This document shows positions 16,124 through 28,660 of a stretch of DNA of 64,000 bases, one piece after another. Every line of letters starts with the position of its first letter. The first letter of the stretch is position 1. A program made the translations under genes and the position numbers. Location: contig JAEUMD010000011.1 of NCBI GenBank assembly GCA_016793635.1, forward strand, positions 62,001 to 126,000, read 5' to 3'. The notes beneath the pieces were generated by a model that searched no databases, was not told the DNA's origin, and worked only from the letters and a program-made list of their open reading frames with translations. The stretch is from Hyphomicrobiaceae bacterium. GTDB taxonomy: Bacteria > Pseudomonadota > Alphaproteobacteria > Rhizobiales > Hyphomicrobiaceae.

Positions 16124-19100
16124 TCACCCCTTGGCCGCCTCACCCGTCGCGGAAAGCTCGGCGCTTGAGTCGAAATGGCGCTGGCCAATGTAGCTGTAGA
16201 CGATCGGGACGACGAAAAGCGTCAGCAGTGTGCCGACCGACATGCCGCCGACTATGACCCAGCCGATCTGCTGGCGGCTTTCCGCACCGGCGCCAGTTGC
16301 GAGCGCGAGAGGCAGCGCGCCGAGCACCATCGCGCCCGTCGTCATCAGGATGGGGCGCAGCCGCAGCTCCGCCGCCTCGATCACCGCCACCACCCGGTCC
16401 GAGCCGAGCGCCTGGCGCTGGTTGGCGAACTCGACGATCAGGATGCCGTGCTTGGTGATGAGGCCGATCAGCGTGACGAGGCCGATCTGTGAATAGACGT
16501 TGAGGGTGCCGCCCGTCAGCCACAGCGCGGCGAGTGCGCCCGCCAGCGAAAGCGGCACCGTGAGCATGATGATGAGCGGATCGCGAAAGCTTTCGAATTG
16601 CGCAGCGAGCACCAGATAGATGAACAAGAGCGCAAGGACGAAGACGACAGCGAGGCTGCCGGACGATTGGCGGAAATCGCGGCTCTGGCCAGAGACGTCC
16701 GTCTGAACGGTGGCGGGGAGCACCTCGCGCGCCGCCTTTTCCAGGAAATCGAGCGCTTCGCCGACCGTGTAGTCGGACGCCAGGTTCGCTTGCAGCGTGA
16801 CGGAGCGGAGCTGGTTGAAACGTTTGAGCTCCTTCGGCGCCACGGCCTCAGTAATCGTGACGAGATTCGAGAGCTGAATCATCTCGCCCTTGGGATTGCG
16901 CAGAAAGATCGTCGACAGCGCGTCGGGCGCGGAGCGGTCGGGCGCGGCGAGTTGGAGGACGACATCGTACTGTTCGCCATTCTGCTCGAAGCGCGTCACC
17001 TGACGGCCACCGAGCAACGTCTCGAGCGTGCGCCCGACCGACGCCACCTCGAGCCCGAGATCGGCGATTTTGGCGCGGTCGATATCGACGCGTACTTCGG
17101 GCGAGTTGAGCTTCAAGTCGGTATCGAGCGACTCCAGGCCGGGGTTCTCCCTGGCCCGGGCGAGGAGCTTCTCGGCGAATTCGTTGAGATCCAGATAGCT
17201 CGCCGAGGATTGGATGACGAACTCGACGGGCCGGCCGGGACCGCGTTGGCCGAAGGCGCCCGGCGCCTGCACCACTGCCTGCACGCCCGCAATGCGCCGC
17301 AGCTTCGGGTTGATCTCGCGCGTGATCTCCTGCTGCGAGCGGTGCCTTTCACTCCAGTCGAGCATCGGAGCGACCACCAGCGAGGCTGAGACGTCCGGCG
17401 TGCCGGCGATGGCGAGGCGCGACCGCATTTCCGGCACCTGCGCCATGATCGCATCGATCTTTTCGACATAGCGAGTCGAATAGGCGACGGTGGCGCCTTC
17501 CGGTGCGGTGCCGCGCACCCGCATCACGCCGCGATCCTCGAGCGGAGACAGCTCGGACTTCAACTGCGTGAACAGGAAACCACCGCTACCGGCAACAGCG
17601 ATCGCCACCGCCATCACGAGCGGGCGCACATTCAGGACGCGAGTGAGAAGCCCACGATAGCCCTTCTCGAGACCGACGAGGATTGCTTCGAGAAATCTCT
17701 CGATCCGGCCGGGATGTGCCTCGTGGCGCAGAAGTCGTGACGACATCATCGGCGTCAGCGTCAGCGCGACGAAACCGGAGACGATGACTGCCCCAGCGAG
17801 CGTCAGCGCGAACTCGACGAACAGCCGCCCCGTCTTGCCCGGCGCGAACGCGATGGGCGCGTAAACCGCGGCGAGGGTTAGCGTCATCGCGACGACGGCG
17901 AATCCGATTTCACGCGAGCCTTTGATCGCCGCGGGAATGGGCGCCATCCCGTCCTCGATATGCCGGTAGATGTTCTCCAGTACGACGATGGCGTCGTCCA
18001 CCACGAGGCCGATGGCGAGCACCATGGCGAGCAGCGTCAGCGTATTGATGGAGAACCCGAACGCGTACATCAGCGTGAACGTCGCGACGAGCGAGATCGG
18101 GATGGTGACGATCGGAATGATCGAGGCGCGCACCGAGCGCAGGAAGAAGAGAATGACGACGACGACGAGTGCGACCGCTTCGATCATCGTCATGTAGACG
18201 GCCTCGATCGAGCGCTCGATGAAGATGGTGTCGTCGTTGCCGATCTCGACAGTGAGGCCCTTGGGCAAGCCCTCGTTGATCGCCGGCAGCACGGTACGCA
18301 CCGCCCGTGAAACGTCGAGCGGGTTGGCCGTCGATTGCTTGATGATTCCCACGGCGATGGCGGGAGCGCCGTCGTAGGTGCTGGTGCGTCGCTCGTCGGT
18401 GGCGCCGAGTTCGACACGGGCCACCTCTCCGAGCTTGACCTGATGGCCCTCGGCGAGCTTGACGACGATGTTGCGGAACTCCTCAGGTGTCGTCAGGCCG
18501 GTGCGCGACAGCACCGAGAATTCGCGGTCGTAGCTCTCGATGCGACCCGAAGGGATCTCCGCATTCTGCGCCCTCAGCGCCTGCTCGACGTCCTGTACCG
18601 TCAAATTGAAAGCCGCGAGCCGCTTGCGATCGATCCAGATCCGCATGGCATAGCGGCGCTCTCCAAAAATCGTAACATCGGCGACGCCGTTCAAGTTTTT
18701 CAGACGGTCGACGACGAAGCGATCGACGTAATCCGTGATCTCGAGCGCCGTCATGCGCGGGCTCGTGAAGACAAGGAACATGATCGACTGTGCGTCCGCT
18801 TCGACCTTCGCGATCACCGGCTCGGTGATCTCGTCGGGCAGGCGCCCGCGCACGCGGCTCACGCGATCGCGGACATCGCTCGCCGCGACGTCGGGGTCGA
18901 TCTCGGAGCGGAAGCGGACGGTGATGCGGCTCGACTCCGAGCGGCTGCTCGATTCCAGCACGTCGATGCCGGCGATGCCGGCGATGGAGCCCTCGAGCAC
19001 CTGGGTGATCTGCGTCTCGACGATGGTCGCGGAGGCGCCCGGATAGGTCGTCGAGACGGAAACGGTCGGCTCGTCGACATTGGGGTACTGGCGGACCGTC

Positions 19101-19198
19101 AGTAGATCGAACGACACGACGCCGAGCAGCGTGATGATGAGGCTTAGCACCGTGGCGAAAACCGGCCGCCGGATGCAGAACTCCATGATCCCCATCAA
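16124..19198 (-). CDS. RND efflux pump inner-membrane transporter
   Basis: A 1024-residue proton-driven RND transporter of the hydrophobe/amphiphile efflux type. It starts MEFCIRRPVFATVLSLIITLLG (TM1) and has the large periplasmic loops and the proton-relay Asp pair at about residues 401-402 in TM4 (AIGLVVDDAIVVLEN). The second half is a duplicate with its own TM block. It exports lipophilic compounds through a trimer; the substrate cannot be told from sequence. It overlaps the adaptor gene by four bases and follows it in one operon. No outer-membrane channel gene is nearby, so a channel encoded elsewhere is presumably used. Confidence 0.94.
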   Translation of the reverse strand: MMGIMEFCIRRPVFATVLSLIITLLGVVSFDLLTVRQYPNVDEPTVSVSTTYPGASATIVETQITQVLEGSIAGIAGIDVLESSSRSESSRITVRFRSEIDPDVAASDVRDRVSRVRGRLPDEITEPVIAKVEADAQSIMFLVFTSPRMTALEITDYVDRFVVDRLKNLNGVADVTIFGERRYAMRIWIDRKRLAAFNLTVQDVEQALRAQNAEIPSGRIESYDREFSVLSRTGLTTPEEFRNIVVKLAEGHQVKLGEVARVELGATDERRTSTYDGAPAIAVGIIKQSTANPLDVSRAVRTVLPAINEGLPKGLTVEIGNDDTIFIERSIEAVYMTMIEAVALVVVVILFFLRSVRASIIPIVTIPISLVATFTLMYAFGFSINTLTLLAMVLAIGLVVDDAIVVLENIYRHIEDGMAPIPAAIKGSREIGFAVVAMTLTLAAVYAPIAFAPGKTGRLFVEFALTLAGAVIVSGFVALTLTPMMSSRLLRHEAHPGRIERFLEAILVGLEKGYRGLLTRVLNVRPLVMAVAIAVAGSGGFLFTQLKSELSPLEDRGVMRVRGTAPEGATVAYSTRYVEKIDAIMAQVPEMRSRLAIAGTPDVSASLVVAPMLDWSERHRSQQEITREINPKLRRIAGVQAVVQAPGAFGQRGPGRPVEFVIQSSASYLDLNEFAEKLLARARENPGLESLDTDLKLNSPEVRVDIDRAKIADLGLEVASVGRTLETLLGGRQVTRFEQNGEQYDVVLQLAAPDRSAPDALSTIFLRNPKGEMIQLSNLVTITEAVAPKELKRFNQLRSVTLQANLASDYTVGEALDFLEKAAREVLPATVQTDVSGQSRDFRQSSGSLAVVFVLALLFIYLVLAAQFESFRDPLIIMLTVPLSLAGALAALWLTGGTLNVYSQIGLVTLIGLITKHGILIVEFANQRQALGSDRVVAVIEAAELRLRPILMTTGAMVLGALPLALATGAGAESRQQIGWVIVGGMSVGTLLTLFVVPIVYSYIGQRHFDSSAELSATGEAAKG

Positions 19199-20382
19199 CC
19201 GCTCCCGCCACCGGCGGCCCGCTCCGGCTTCTGGCTACGGCGCGACGCGGATTCAGCGGTGGGGGGCACGATCTCCACGCGATCACCCGATTTCAGGCGC
19301 TGCTGGCCCGCGACGACAACTGTCGCGGGCGCCTCCACGCCGTCGACAATCTCGACCTCTCCATTACGGCGCATGCCGAGCCTGACGCGGCGCTCGATAG
19401 CTTTGCCGTCATCCCCGACGACAAACAGGAAGGTCTCGCCAGCGCGAGGAAGAATGGCGCTTTCGGGCACCAGCACCACGGCGCTCTCGCTCAAGCCCTT
19501 GAGCTCGATGCGCGCGAACAGTCCGGGGCGGAGCGTCAAATCCGGGTTGGCGATGCGGCCGCGGATGACGAGCGCCCGACCGTTCACGTCAATCATCGGG
19601 TTGATGGCGTAGATCTCGCCGCGGAACATCCGCTTCGGCAGGGCGTCGACGCCGACCGCCAGTTCCTGGCCGACGCGCACGTCGCGCAGATGAATCTCCG
19701 GGACGCGGAAATCGATTTTGAGCTGGTCGATTTTCTCGATGTTGACGACTTTCGTGCCGATCGCAACATAAGCGCCGACCGAGACTGCGCGCACGCCAGC
19801 GATTCCGTCGAATGGTGCTGTCAGCACATGCTTCAACAGGCGTGTCTCTGCCAGCTCGACCTCGGCCTTCGCCGTCTCGTAGGTGGCCGTCGCCTCGTCG
19901 CGCGAACGCTCTGTCACGTTGCCCGTGCGTGATAGGGCTCGCGCGCGATCGTTGTTGGCCGTCGCGAGTTCGAGGCGCGCTTTCGCTTGTGTCAGCTCGG
20001 CGCGGGCCAGACTGTCGTCGAGCTTCACCATCGCCTGCCCCTTGCGGACCGGACGGCCTTCCTCGAACACGATTTCCGAGATGCGCCCCGCGATCTCCGG
20101 CGCAATCATCACCGACTCGTCGGAGAGCAACGAGCCAACCGCCTGGATGTCGACGGACGTGCGCGTGCTGCGCGCCTCGGCGACCTCGACAGGTGTCGCC
20201 TGATCGGTCGCACGCTTTTTCTCGACGCCATTGCGCGAGGCCGTTGGCGCTGGCACTCCGGCCTTGTGCGTCGCCGCAAGCACCACGCGCTCGACGATGT
20301 CGGGCTTCACCAGCCATGCCGCTCCGCCGGCGACTGCCGCGAGCAGAACGAAGGTGATGAAGGTTCTCATCGGATTTGTCAT
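19195..20382 (-). CDS. RND efflux periplasmic adaptor (MFP/HlyD family)
   Basis: A 395-residue membrane fusion protein that links the RND pump to an outer-membrane channel. A signal or anchor (about residues 5-22) is followed by a lipoyl-like half motif (IAPEIAGRISEIVFEEGRPVRKGQ), an alpha-hairpin (about 125-190), the second lipoyl half (HVLTAPFDGIAGVRAVSVGAYV) and beta-barrel domains. AGGACGGG precedes ATG at 20382. It is the first gene of the two-gene pump operon. Confidence 0.93.
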   Translation of the reverse strand: MTNPMRTFITFVLLAAVAGGAAWLVKPDIVERVVLAATHKAGVPAPTASRNGVEKKRATDQATPVEVAEARSTRTSVDIQAVGSLLSDESVMIAPEIAGRISEIVFEEGRPVRKGQAMVKLDDSLARAELTQAKARLELATANNDRARALSRTGNVTERSRDEATATYETAKAEVELAETRLLKHVLTAPFDGIAGVRAVSVGAYVAIGTKVVNIEKIDQLKIDFRVPEIHLRDVRVGQELAVGVDALPKRMFRGEIYAINPMIDVNGRALVIRGRIANPDLTLRPGLFARIELKGLSESAVVLVPESAILPRAGETFLFVVGDDGKAIERRVRLGMRRNGEVEIVDGVEAPATVVVAGQQRLKSGDRVEIVPPTAESASRRSQKPERAAGGGSG

Positions 20383-20703
20383 TCCCGTCCTGAAAAACCG
20401 CCGCCGAGCAGTGCAAGCCGCCGGTGCCGTCAGCCCGCCATCCTAACCCAACCGAACGGCGACTTTGCGGGCCACGTCGCGATGTCCGTCATTTCACGCC
20501 TTCAAAGGAACGGGAATGCGACTGGAGAACGCCACGCCACCACCGGTTCCGTCGCGCTGCCTCGACAGCGTCGATACGCTCGAAACGTGCGACCGGCCGC
20601 CGCTCGCCGCAATTGCCTCGAGGAATGTTTCGAGATCACGAAGCCGTGATGCGAAGTTTGAACCGCGGGGTCCGGAAGAGAAGCATCGCAGAAGCGGTCC
20701 AGC
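20383..20703. other. Intergenic region upstream of RND operon
   Basis: About 320 bases between the adaptor start and the end of the ModE-type gene, both on the minus strand. It should hold the promoter for the pump operon. I saw no protein-like frame, clear operator or terminator here. Confidence 0.35.
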
Positions 20704-21117
20704 CTAACGCTTGCCTCCAGGTGCTTTCCGATAGTCGCCGGATGCAGAACGTACGGACGCCTCTGCGGTATCCTTTTCGGAACGCCGCAACGCAACGTCT
20801 ATCGCATTCAAACGCCGCGAAACCGCGCGTTCCGCGTCCATCCGTATTCCTACCATTTCAGCCAGCAGTGCTTCACCGAACGGTGTGAGGGCTGCGCCGC
20901 CACCATTGCGGCCGCCGGTCTGACGGGCAACGAGGGGTTCGCGGAAGGCGCGGTTCAATTGCTCGACGAGTTCCCAAGCATGGCGATAGGGCAACCCCAT
21001 CGCGCGGCCGGCGGCGGAGATCGAGCCGTGCTCGGCGATCTTCTCGAGCAGCAGCATCTTTCCGGGGCCGATGCGGCCAGCGTCGCCGAGATCGATGCGG
21101 ACGATCAGGTGAGTCAT
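20704..21117 (-). CDS. ModE-type winged-helix regulator, DNA-binding domain only
   Basis: A 137-residue protein with the LysR-like winged helix found at the N-terminus of the molybdate regulator ModE: a beta start (MTHLIVRIDLGDAGRIGPGKMLLL), then EHGSISAAGRAMGLPYRHAWELVEQLN as the helix-turn-helix, and the wing RQTGGRNGGGAALTPFGEALL. No molybdate-binding Mop/TOBE domains follow, as in many stand-alone proteins of this type. It therefore need not respond to molybdate. The start at 21117 is the first giving the standard fold; earlier frames to 21282 look non-coding. It is read divergently from the aldehyde dehydrogenase gene, a likely target. Confidence 0.83.
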   Translation of the reverse strand: MTHLIVRIDLGDAGRIGPGKMLLLEKIAEHGSISAAGRAMGLPYRHAWELVEQLNRAFREPLVARQTGGRNGGGAALTPFGEALLAEMVGIRMDAERAVSRRLNAIDVALRRSEKDTAEASVRSASGDYRKAPGGKR

Positions 21118-21424
21118 TGCAGGCCGTCCAAGGGGTAAGGGCTTGTTGCGATCCGACGACTGGGGCCTTCCGGGGGCTCCGGAAGCGCAAGTGTGCACCA
21201 AAGCACAATACCCAAGCAACGCAAGCAACGGCTTACTGAGCGCGTTATGTGTTGTGTCGCATATCGCTTCACACGAAGGCACAACCGCAGGCTCGAAGAC
21301 GAGAGCGGGCCTCGCTCAACCGGCATACCCCGGCCGCATCGGTGGACCAGACCGCATCGGGCACTGCGAATTCTGAACAGAAAAAATCAGCTACGCGCCA
21401 GGGAAGGCGCCCGAGGAGAACCCG
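21118..21424. other. Divergent intergenic region, regulator/aldehyde dehydrogenase
   Basis: About 307 bases that should hold promoters for both genes. It contains a ModE-like imperfect dyad (separate entry) and a smaller inverted repeat TGTGC-ACCAAA-GCACA near 21192. No small gene is convincing. Confidence 0.4.
21243..21266. promoter_or_regulatory. Imperfect ModE-box-like dyad
   Basis: CGTTATG and CATATCG arms (six of seven positions symmetrical) separated by ten bases. This resembles half-sites of ModE operators (CGNTATAT type). It lies midway between the divergent ModE-type regulator and the aldehyde dehydrogenase gene. This is a weak match by eye. Confidence 0.3.
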
Positions 21425-22945
<1,521 letters not shown>

Positions 22946-23006
22946 TCCGCGACGGGAGGCGGCGCGCGGGCGCCGTCTCTCCATTTCCCCTTCAACGAGG
23001 TTTGAA

Positions 23007-23399
23007 ATGGTCGATCGCGTCGTCTGCACGGGCGAGGCTGGCGCGCTGATCGCCAGGCTCGAAAGCTGCCACGGACCGCTGGTGTTCCATCAGTCCGGCG
23101 GCTGCTGCGACGGTAGCGCACCGATGTGCTACCCGCGCGGTGAATTCCGCATCGGCCAGTCGGACGTTCTGATGGGCGAGATCGCCGGGCAGCCGTTTCA
23201 CATGTCGCGGGACCAGTTCGAGTACTGGAAGCACACGCAGCTCATCATCGACGTAGTGCCTGGGCGGGGCGCCGGCTTCTCCCTCGAGGCACCGGAGGGC
23301 GTTCGCTTCATCACCCGCTCGCGCGTTTTCACCGACCAGGAGCTCGACGCACTCGACGCCGCGGAGGCAGCCACGGCCAAGACGGGCAACCGGCCATAG
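23007..23399 (+). CDS. DUF779 protein, aldehyde dehydrogenase partner
   Basis: A 130-residue protein of the DUF779 family, which is regularly encoded next to ExaC/AldB aldehyde dehydrogenases. Family features are FHQSGGCCDGSAPMCYPRGEF near residues 30-50 (three conserved Cys), a central QFEYWKHTQLIIDVVPGRGAGFSLE and a C-terminal TRSRVFT. The function is unknown; the Cys cluster suggests metal or redox use. AACGAGG precedes the ATG at 23007. It is convergent with the response regulator gene. Confidence 0.9.
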   Translation: MVDRVVCTGEAGALIARLESCHGPLVFHQSGGCCDGSAPMCYPRGEFRIGQSDVLMGEIAGQPFHMSRDQFEYWKHTQLIIDVVPGRGAGFSLEAPEGVRFITRSRVFTDQELDALDAAEAATAKTGNRP

Positions 23400-23431
23400 C
23401 GCGCTCGCCCGCGGTCGCGTCTCCGCCGCCG

Positions 23432-24783
<1,352 letters not shown>

Positions 24784-24787
<4 letters not shown>

Positions 24788-26739
24788 GCGCTCGTCTCGT
24801 TCGCTTCGCCTGCGTCGGCGCGCGGGAATGAGATGGTGAAGGTGGCGCCGGCGCCGAGCGTGCTGATTGCCGAGATGGTGCCTTGATAGCGGTTGACAAT
24901 CGAGCGGCTGATGGTGAGCCCGAGCCCAGTACCGTGAATGCCGTCCGCCCGCCGGGAATAGAACGGATTGAAGATCTGCGCCAGGGCCTCGGGGGAGATG
25001 CCGACACCGGTATCGGCAAAGGTGACGACGACGTTGTCTCCCTCATGGCGGCCGGTGATTGCGAGCGTGCCACCGCCGGGCATCGCGTGGAAGGCGTTCT
25101 GCGTCAGGTTGAGAACCAGCATGCGAAGCTCCTGGTCCGTGGCCAGCACACGCAGCTCCTCTCCTCCCAGGTTCACATCGAGCGTCACGCCGCGGTGTTC
25201 GGCCTCGAACCTCAACAGTGACACCACATCCGGCACGATGTTGGAGAAGGAGACGAGTTGCAGGTTGTTGCTCGGTGTCTGGCTGAGATCGAGCAGACGC
25301 TTGGTTACGCGGATGCAGTTGTCCACCTCGCCGTCCACCATGCCCAGATAGTCGCGTGCTTCTCGTTCTGCCGGCACGTTGCCGCTACCAAGCCGCCGCA
25401 GCACGGCCTGGAGACCGAGTCGGATCGACGCCAGTGGGTTGTATATCTCGTGCGCGACGCCCGCCGCGAGCTGACCGATCTCCGACAAGCGCTGCTCATG
25501 ACTGAAGCGCACCTGTTGTTCGAGATCGCGAATGGCCTCGATGATATAGCTCTGAGGAATCCCCTCTTGCGTTATGGTGAGACGTGCGGCCGTCGTCTCA
25601 ACGTGCACGTCGGTGCCGTCGCTGCGGACGTGACGATGAATATAGCGGATGGGTTCGCCATCCGACTTGATGGCGTGGAACGGGCAAGTAACCAGAGTTG
25701 GTGCGCAGGGCTCGCGTAAGCCGTGCGCGTGATAGCACGGCTCGCCGATGACACTGCCCCGCGGCGCCAACACCTGCCGCGCATAGGACTCGTTCGCCAT
25801 CACGATCCGATGGCTCTGGTCGATCACCCGAACGCCGTCTGGAACGGTGTCGAGCAGCGCCTTGAGAAAGGTTTCCTTCTCCTGGACTTCGCGTAATCCC
25901 TGTTCGATCCGCTCGGCCATTCCATTGAAGCTCTCGCACAACCCTTCGATCTCGTCGCCACCGCCTTTGCGCTCGATCTTGACCCGTGAACCGAGGTCGC
26001 CTGCGGCAAGTGAGCGGCTGGCGCGATCGAGCACGAAGATCGGCTCTAGCACCTGGCGTTTGAGCAAGAGCCAGACGGAGAGCAGCCCGGCGAGCATGAC
26101 GAGCAGGCCGGCACCGCTCATTGCAGCAGCGGCGTGCAAGGCATCCGATTTCAAGCCAGCCGCATCCTGGTCGACCACGAGGATGCCGTTGACCGGGTTC
26201 ACAGCCGCCGGTCCGTGGCAGGCGAGACAAGCCTCTCGGTTCGAAATCGGGTTGACGCTGCGGAGCACGTCGCGGCCGTCGGCGAGGCGCATCATCCGGT
26301 TCGATGGGGAGAGCACGTGCGTATCGCCCTCCCGACACGTCTCGCAACCGAGATCGGCGCGGCTGAGCTGGCTGTCGAGGGCGCTCGCATCGCTCGCGAA
26401 ACGCACGACGCCCGCTGGGTTGACGATGCGCACGCTGGCAATGCCGGGCTGCTTGCCCAGGCGGCTCACGATGTCCTGCAAGCCGGGCAGATCGCGTTTC
26501 AACATCGCGTTCTCGAGGCTCACCTGGAGCAGCCGGCTCACCTGGTCGGAGGCATTGCCGCGCTCGAGCGCGAGACGGCTGCGATAGATCTCGATGAACA
26601 GAACAAGGAACACCAACGACGCCAGGGTAATTCCGGCGGCGAGGCTCATCAGAAATTTTCGACCGAGGGAGCCGCGCGTTGTCACGCCTGACCTCCGAAC
26701 CCGGCGGCCATGCCGCTCCAGCATCCGCTTTTGCGGCAC
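24784..26739 (-). CDS. Histidine kinase with periplasmic heme-c motif
   Basis: A 651-residue sensor. TM1 (about 30-52) and TM2 (about 203-227) bracket a periplasmic domain holding CETC (132-135) and the heme-c motif CLACH (171-175). Then follow HAMP (about 225-280), a PAS domain with extra Cys (CYHAHGLREPC...TCPFHA, about 290-400), HisKA with phosphoacceptor His430 in GVAHEIYNPLAS, and an HATPase domain with DTGVGI and GTGLGL. Covalent heme would let it sense periplasmic redox state, oxygen or a small ligand. It is coupled to the following regulator by a four-base overlap and lies 15 bases from the ferredoxin gene. Confidence 0.93.
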
Positions 26740-26754
26740 CGACGACCGGCGATC

Positions 26755-27840
26755 TCAATCATTGCGAACCTGGAACAACAGGCGTGTTCGCTGCGTGAGA
26801 CGGCAGATGCCGCATGCCTCCGGAAGAGCGACGTGCTCTCCGCCGGGGCCTGATTGCTGCGGGACGTGGAATACGACGCCGCATCGGCGGCACTTCGCCT
26901 CGGCCAGCGCGACGAATGGTGCGTCCAGCGGCGCGATCTCGGCAAGACCGACCGCATCGACGTCGCATACATCGATGCATAGACGGCAGCCCGTGCAACG
27001 TTGGGGTGAGATGGTGTAGCCGAGTGCGCCCCCCTGGCGCACCATCGCGATGGCGCAATGCGGGCACGCTCGCACGCAGGCGTCGCAGCCGTGGCACGAC
27101 TGCGGGTCGATCTCGGGTACGTAGCGAAACCGTACATCTCTCGGCTCGACGGCTGGTGCGTCGCCGGACGAAACGATCCGCGCGACGCCGCGAGCCCTTA
27201 GCCCAAACAGGCTTCGGCGTCTTTGATCGAAATCGTTGCGCGCTTGGGTAGCCTGCTCCGCACGCCGCCTCCAAAGATCGCCGCTGACGGCATCGAGTTG
27301 CAGGGGCTTTGCCCCGCCACGCACTGGCTGCACCGCGTTGAATCGCCTGACGGCTTCGCCGAGAGTCGCCGAGCGGCCGCGGGGGCAGGCGCGGCAATCT
27401 CCGCGCGCAACAAGTACAGTTGTGACACCTGCGCCGGCAAAGCGCTGCAGATCGCGTTCGCCGAAGGCATCGACACATGGGACGACGCCCCGGCCGCTCC
27501 CTGCTTCTGCTCGCTCGCAGGCAAGGAGCACCGTGCCAGTCCCGACATCGACAATGGGAGAGTCGGCAAGTCGCGCGAGATCGATCGATGATTGCGGGCA
27601 CGCCGGCCGGCAAAGGCCGCAGCCGTCGCACGCATCGGTATCGATAGAAAGTGCCTTGAGATCGAGAGCAAGTGCGCCGCGCGGGCAGGCCGCGACGCAC
27701 GCGCGGCAGGATGCGGTCGCAAGGTGCCCGTGAACGCAAGTCTCTCCATCGATGGTTGGCAGCGGACGGCTTACGGCCGGCTGTCCCGCGGCGGCGCCTG
27801 CGTCGGGCTTGCCGCCTTTCCCAATCACACGTTCCTCCAT
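26755..27840 (-). CDS. Multi-cluster ferredoxin-like protein (four [4Fe-4S] motifs)
   Basis: A 361-residue iron-sulfur protein. Two N-terminal motifs (CRACVAACPRGA and CDGCGLCRPACP, about residues 45-85) and two later ones (CHGCDACVRACPHC and CTGCRLCIDVCD, about residues 245-295) give four potential clusters. The C-terminus has CRRCG and CGIC, possibly another metal site. No signal peptide or Tat motif is seen, so it is probably cytoplasmic. It resembles NapF-type ferredoxins in cluster layout but is much longer. In context it may supply electrons or help mature the molybdoenzyme; the role is not known. Confidence 0.82.
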   Translation of the reverse strand: MEERVIGKGGKPDAGAAAGQPAVSRPLPTIDGETCVHGHLATASCRACVAACPRGALALDLKALSIDTDACDGCGLCRPACPQSSIDLARLADSPIVDVGTGTVLLACERAEAGSGRGVVPCVDAFGERDLQRFAGAGVTTVLVARGDCRACPRGRSATLGEAVRRFNAVQPVRGGAKPLQLDAVSGDLWRRRAEQATQARNDFDQRRRSLFGLRARGVARIVSSGDAPAVEPRDVRFRYVPEIDPQSCHGCDACVRACPHCAIAMVRQGGALGYTISPQRCTGCRLCIDVCDVDAVGLAEIAPLDAPFVALAEAKCRRCGVVFHVPQQSGPGGEHVALPEACGICRLTQRTRLLFQVRND

Positions 27841-27871
27841 CCGCCTCTGGCGTCCACCACCGTAGCGCCGT

Positions 27872-28660
27872 CTACCATGACGGTGCTACGCCGGGAATAT
27901 AGGCGGCATCCGGCGGTTCGCTGCTTTTTTCCGGCGTAGCCTTGCTTTCGGGCAGGGCGGCTTCGAGCCCGGTCATGGAGGCGAGGTGCAGGCGCAGCTC
28001 GTCAAGATAGCACGCCGTCAGCAACGCCAGCGCCGCATACCAATCCGGCGCACCTGCGTGGACGAGGCGTGCTGCGAACGAATTCGACCAGCGCAAGATA
28101 TGAGCGTCCATGAAGCGCGCAGCTTCGCCCAGTCCCGCGTCCGCCTGCTTCTCGCGCAGCAGGTGCGCGACGAAGCGGAGCTGAAGCACGATATGGTCGT
28201 CGGGGCGGCCGGCCGTGTCCGCGACGACGAGGCCATGGCGGCGATACCAATCGCGCACCCGGAACATCGGCGCCTGGCGCTCGAGACCGTCCTCCGTCAT
28301 CCAAACCGACTCCGTCGGCGCTGCCCGGTACGTGTGGCGCAGGTACACGTCGGCATAGCCAGCGGCGAAATCGTCCATCACACTGTCGTCCATGTCGGCG
28401 GGGATAGCCGACACCATGGTCGCAAACGCAGAGAGTGCGTTCCGCGCCTCGTCCGACCGCAACCGTAGCGCAAGCTGCTCCTCGATCGGCGCGCTGCGCA
28501 CGGCGTCGACGATCGCGCGCGTCGGCTCTCGGTCGTGGAGGCTCGCCAACATCTCGATATCGTCAGCGACGCCGGATGTGAAGCGAAGCAGCGCCGCCGT
28601 CTCGAGGCTGCTGTACCGTGCGCGCGTCGTAAGCGGAGATCCCCCCTCCACCGGGCTCAT
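27872..28660 (-). CDS. TorD/DmsD-family molybdoenzyme chaperone
   Basis: A 262-residue cytoplasmic all-helical protein. The region with DDFAAGYADVYLRHTYRAAPTESVWMTEDGLE matches the conserved segment of TorD/DmsD/NarJ-like chaperones (usual form F...Y..LF...G...P.ESV). FVAHLLREKQ and SNSFAARL also fit the family. Such proteins bind the Tat leader of a molybdoenzyme and aid cofactor insertion before export, and the catalytic subunit gene upstream has that leader. It overlaps the DmsB-like gene by four bases. The C-terminal tail rich in Pro and Glu is not part of the fold. Confidence 0.85.
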   Translation of the reverse strand: MSPVEGGSPLTTRARYSSLETAALLRFTSGVADDIEMLASLHDREPTRAIVDAVRSAPIEEQLALRLRSDEARNALSAFATMVSAIPADMDDSVMDDFAAGYADVYLRHTYRAAPTESVWMTEDGLERQAPMFRVRDWYRRHGLVVADTAGRPDDHIVLQLRFVAHLLREKQADAGLGEAARFMDAHILRWSNSFAARLVHAGAPDWYAALALLTACYLDELRLHLASMTGLEAALPESKATPEKSSEPPDAAYIPGVAPSW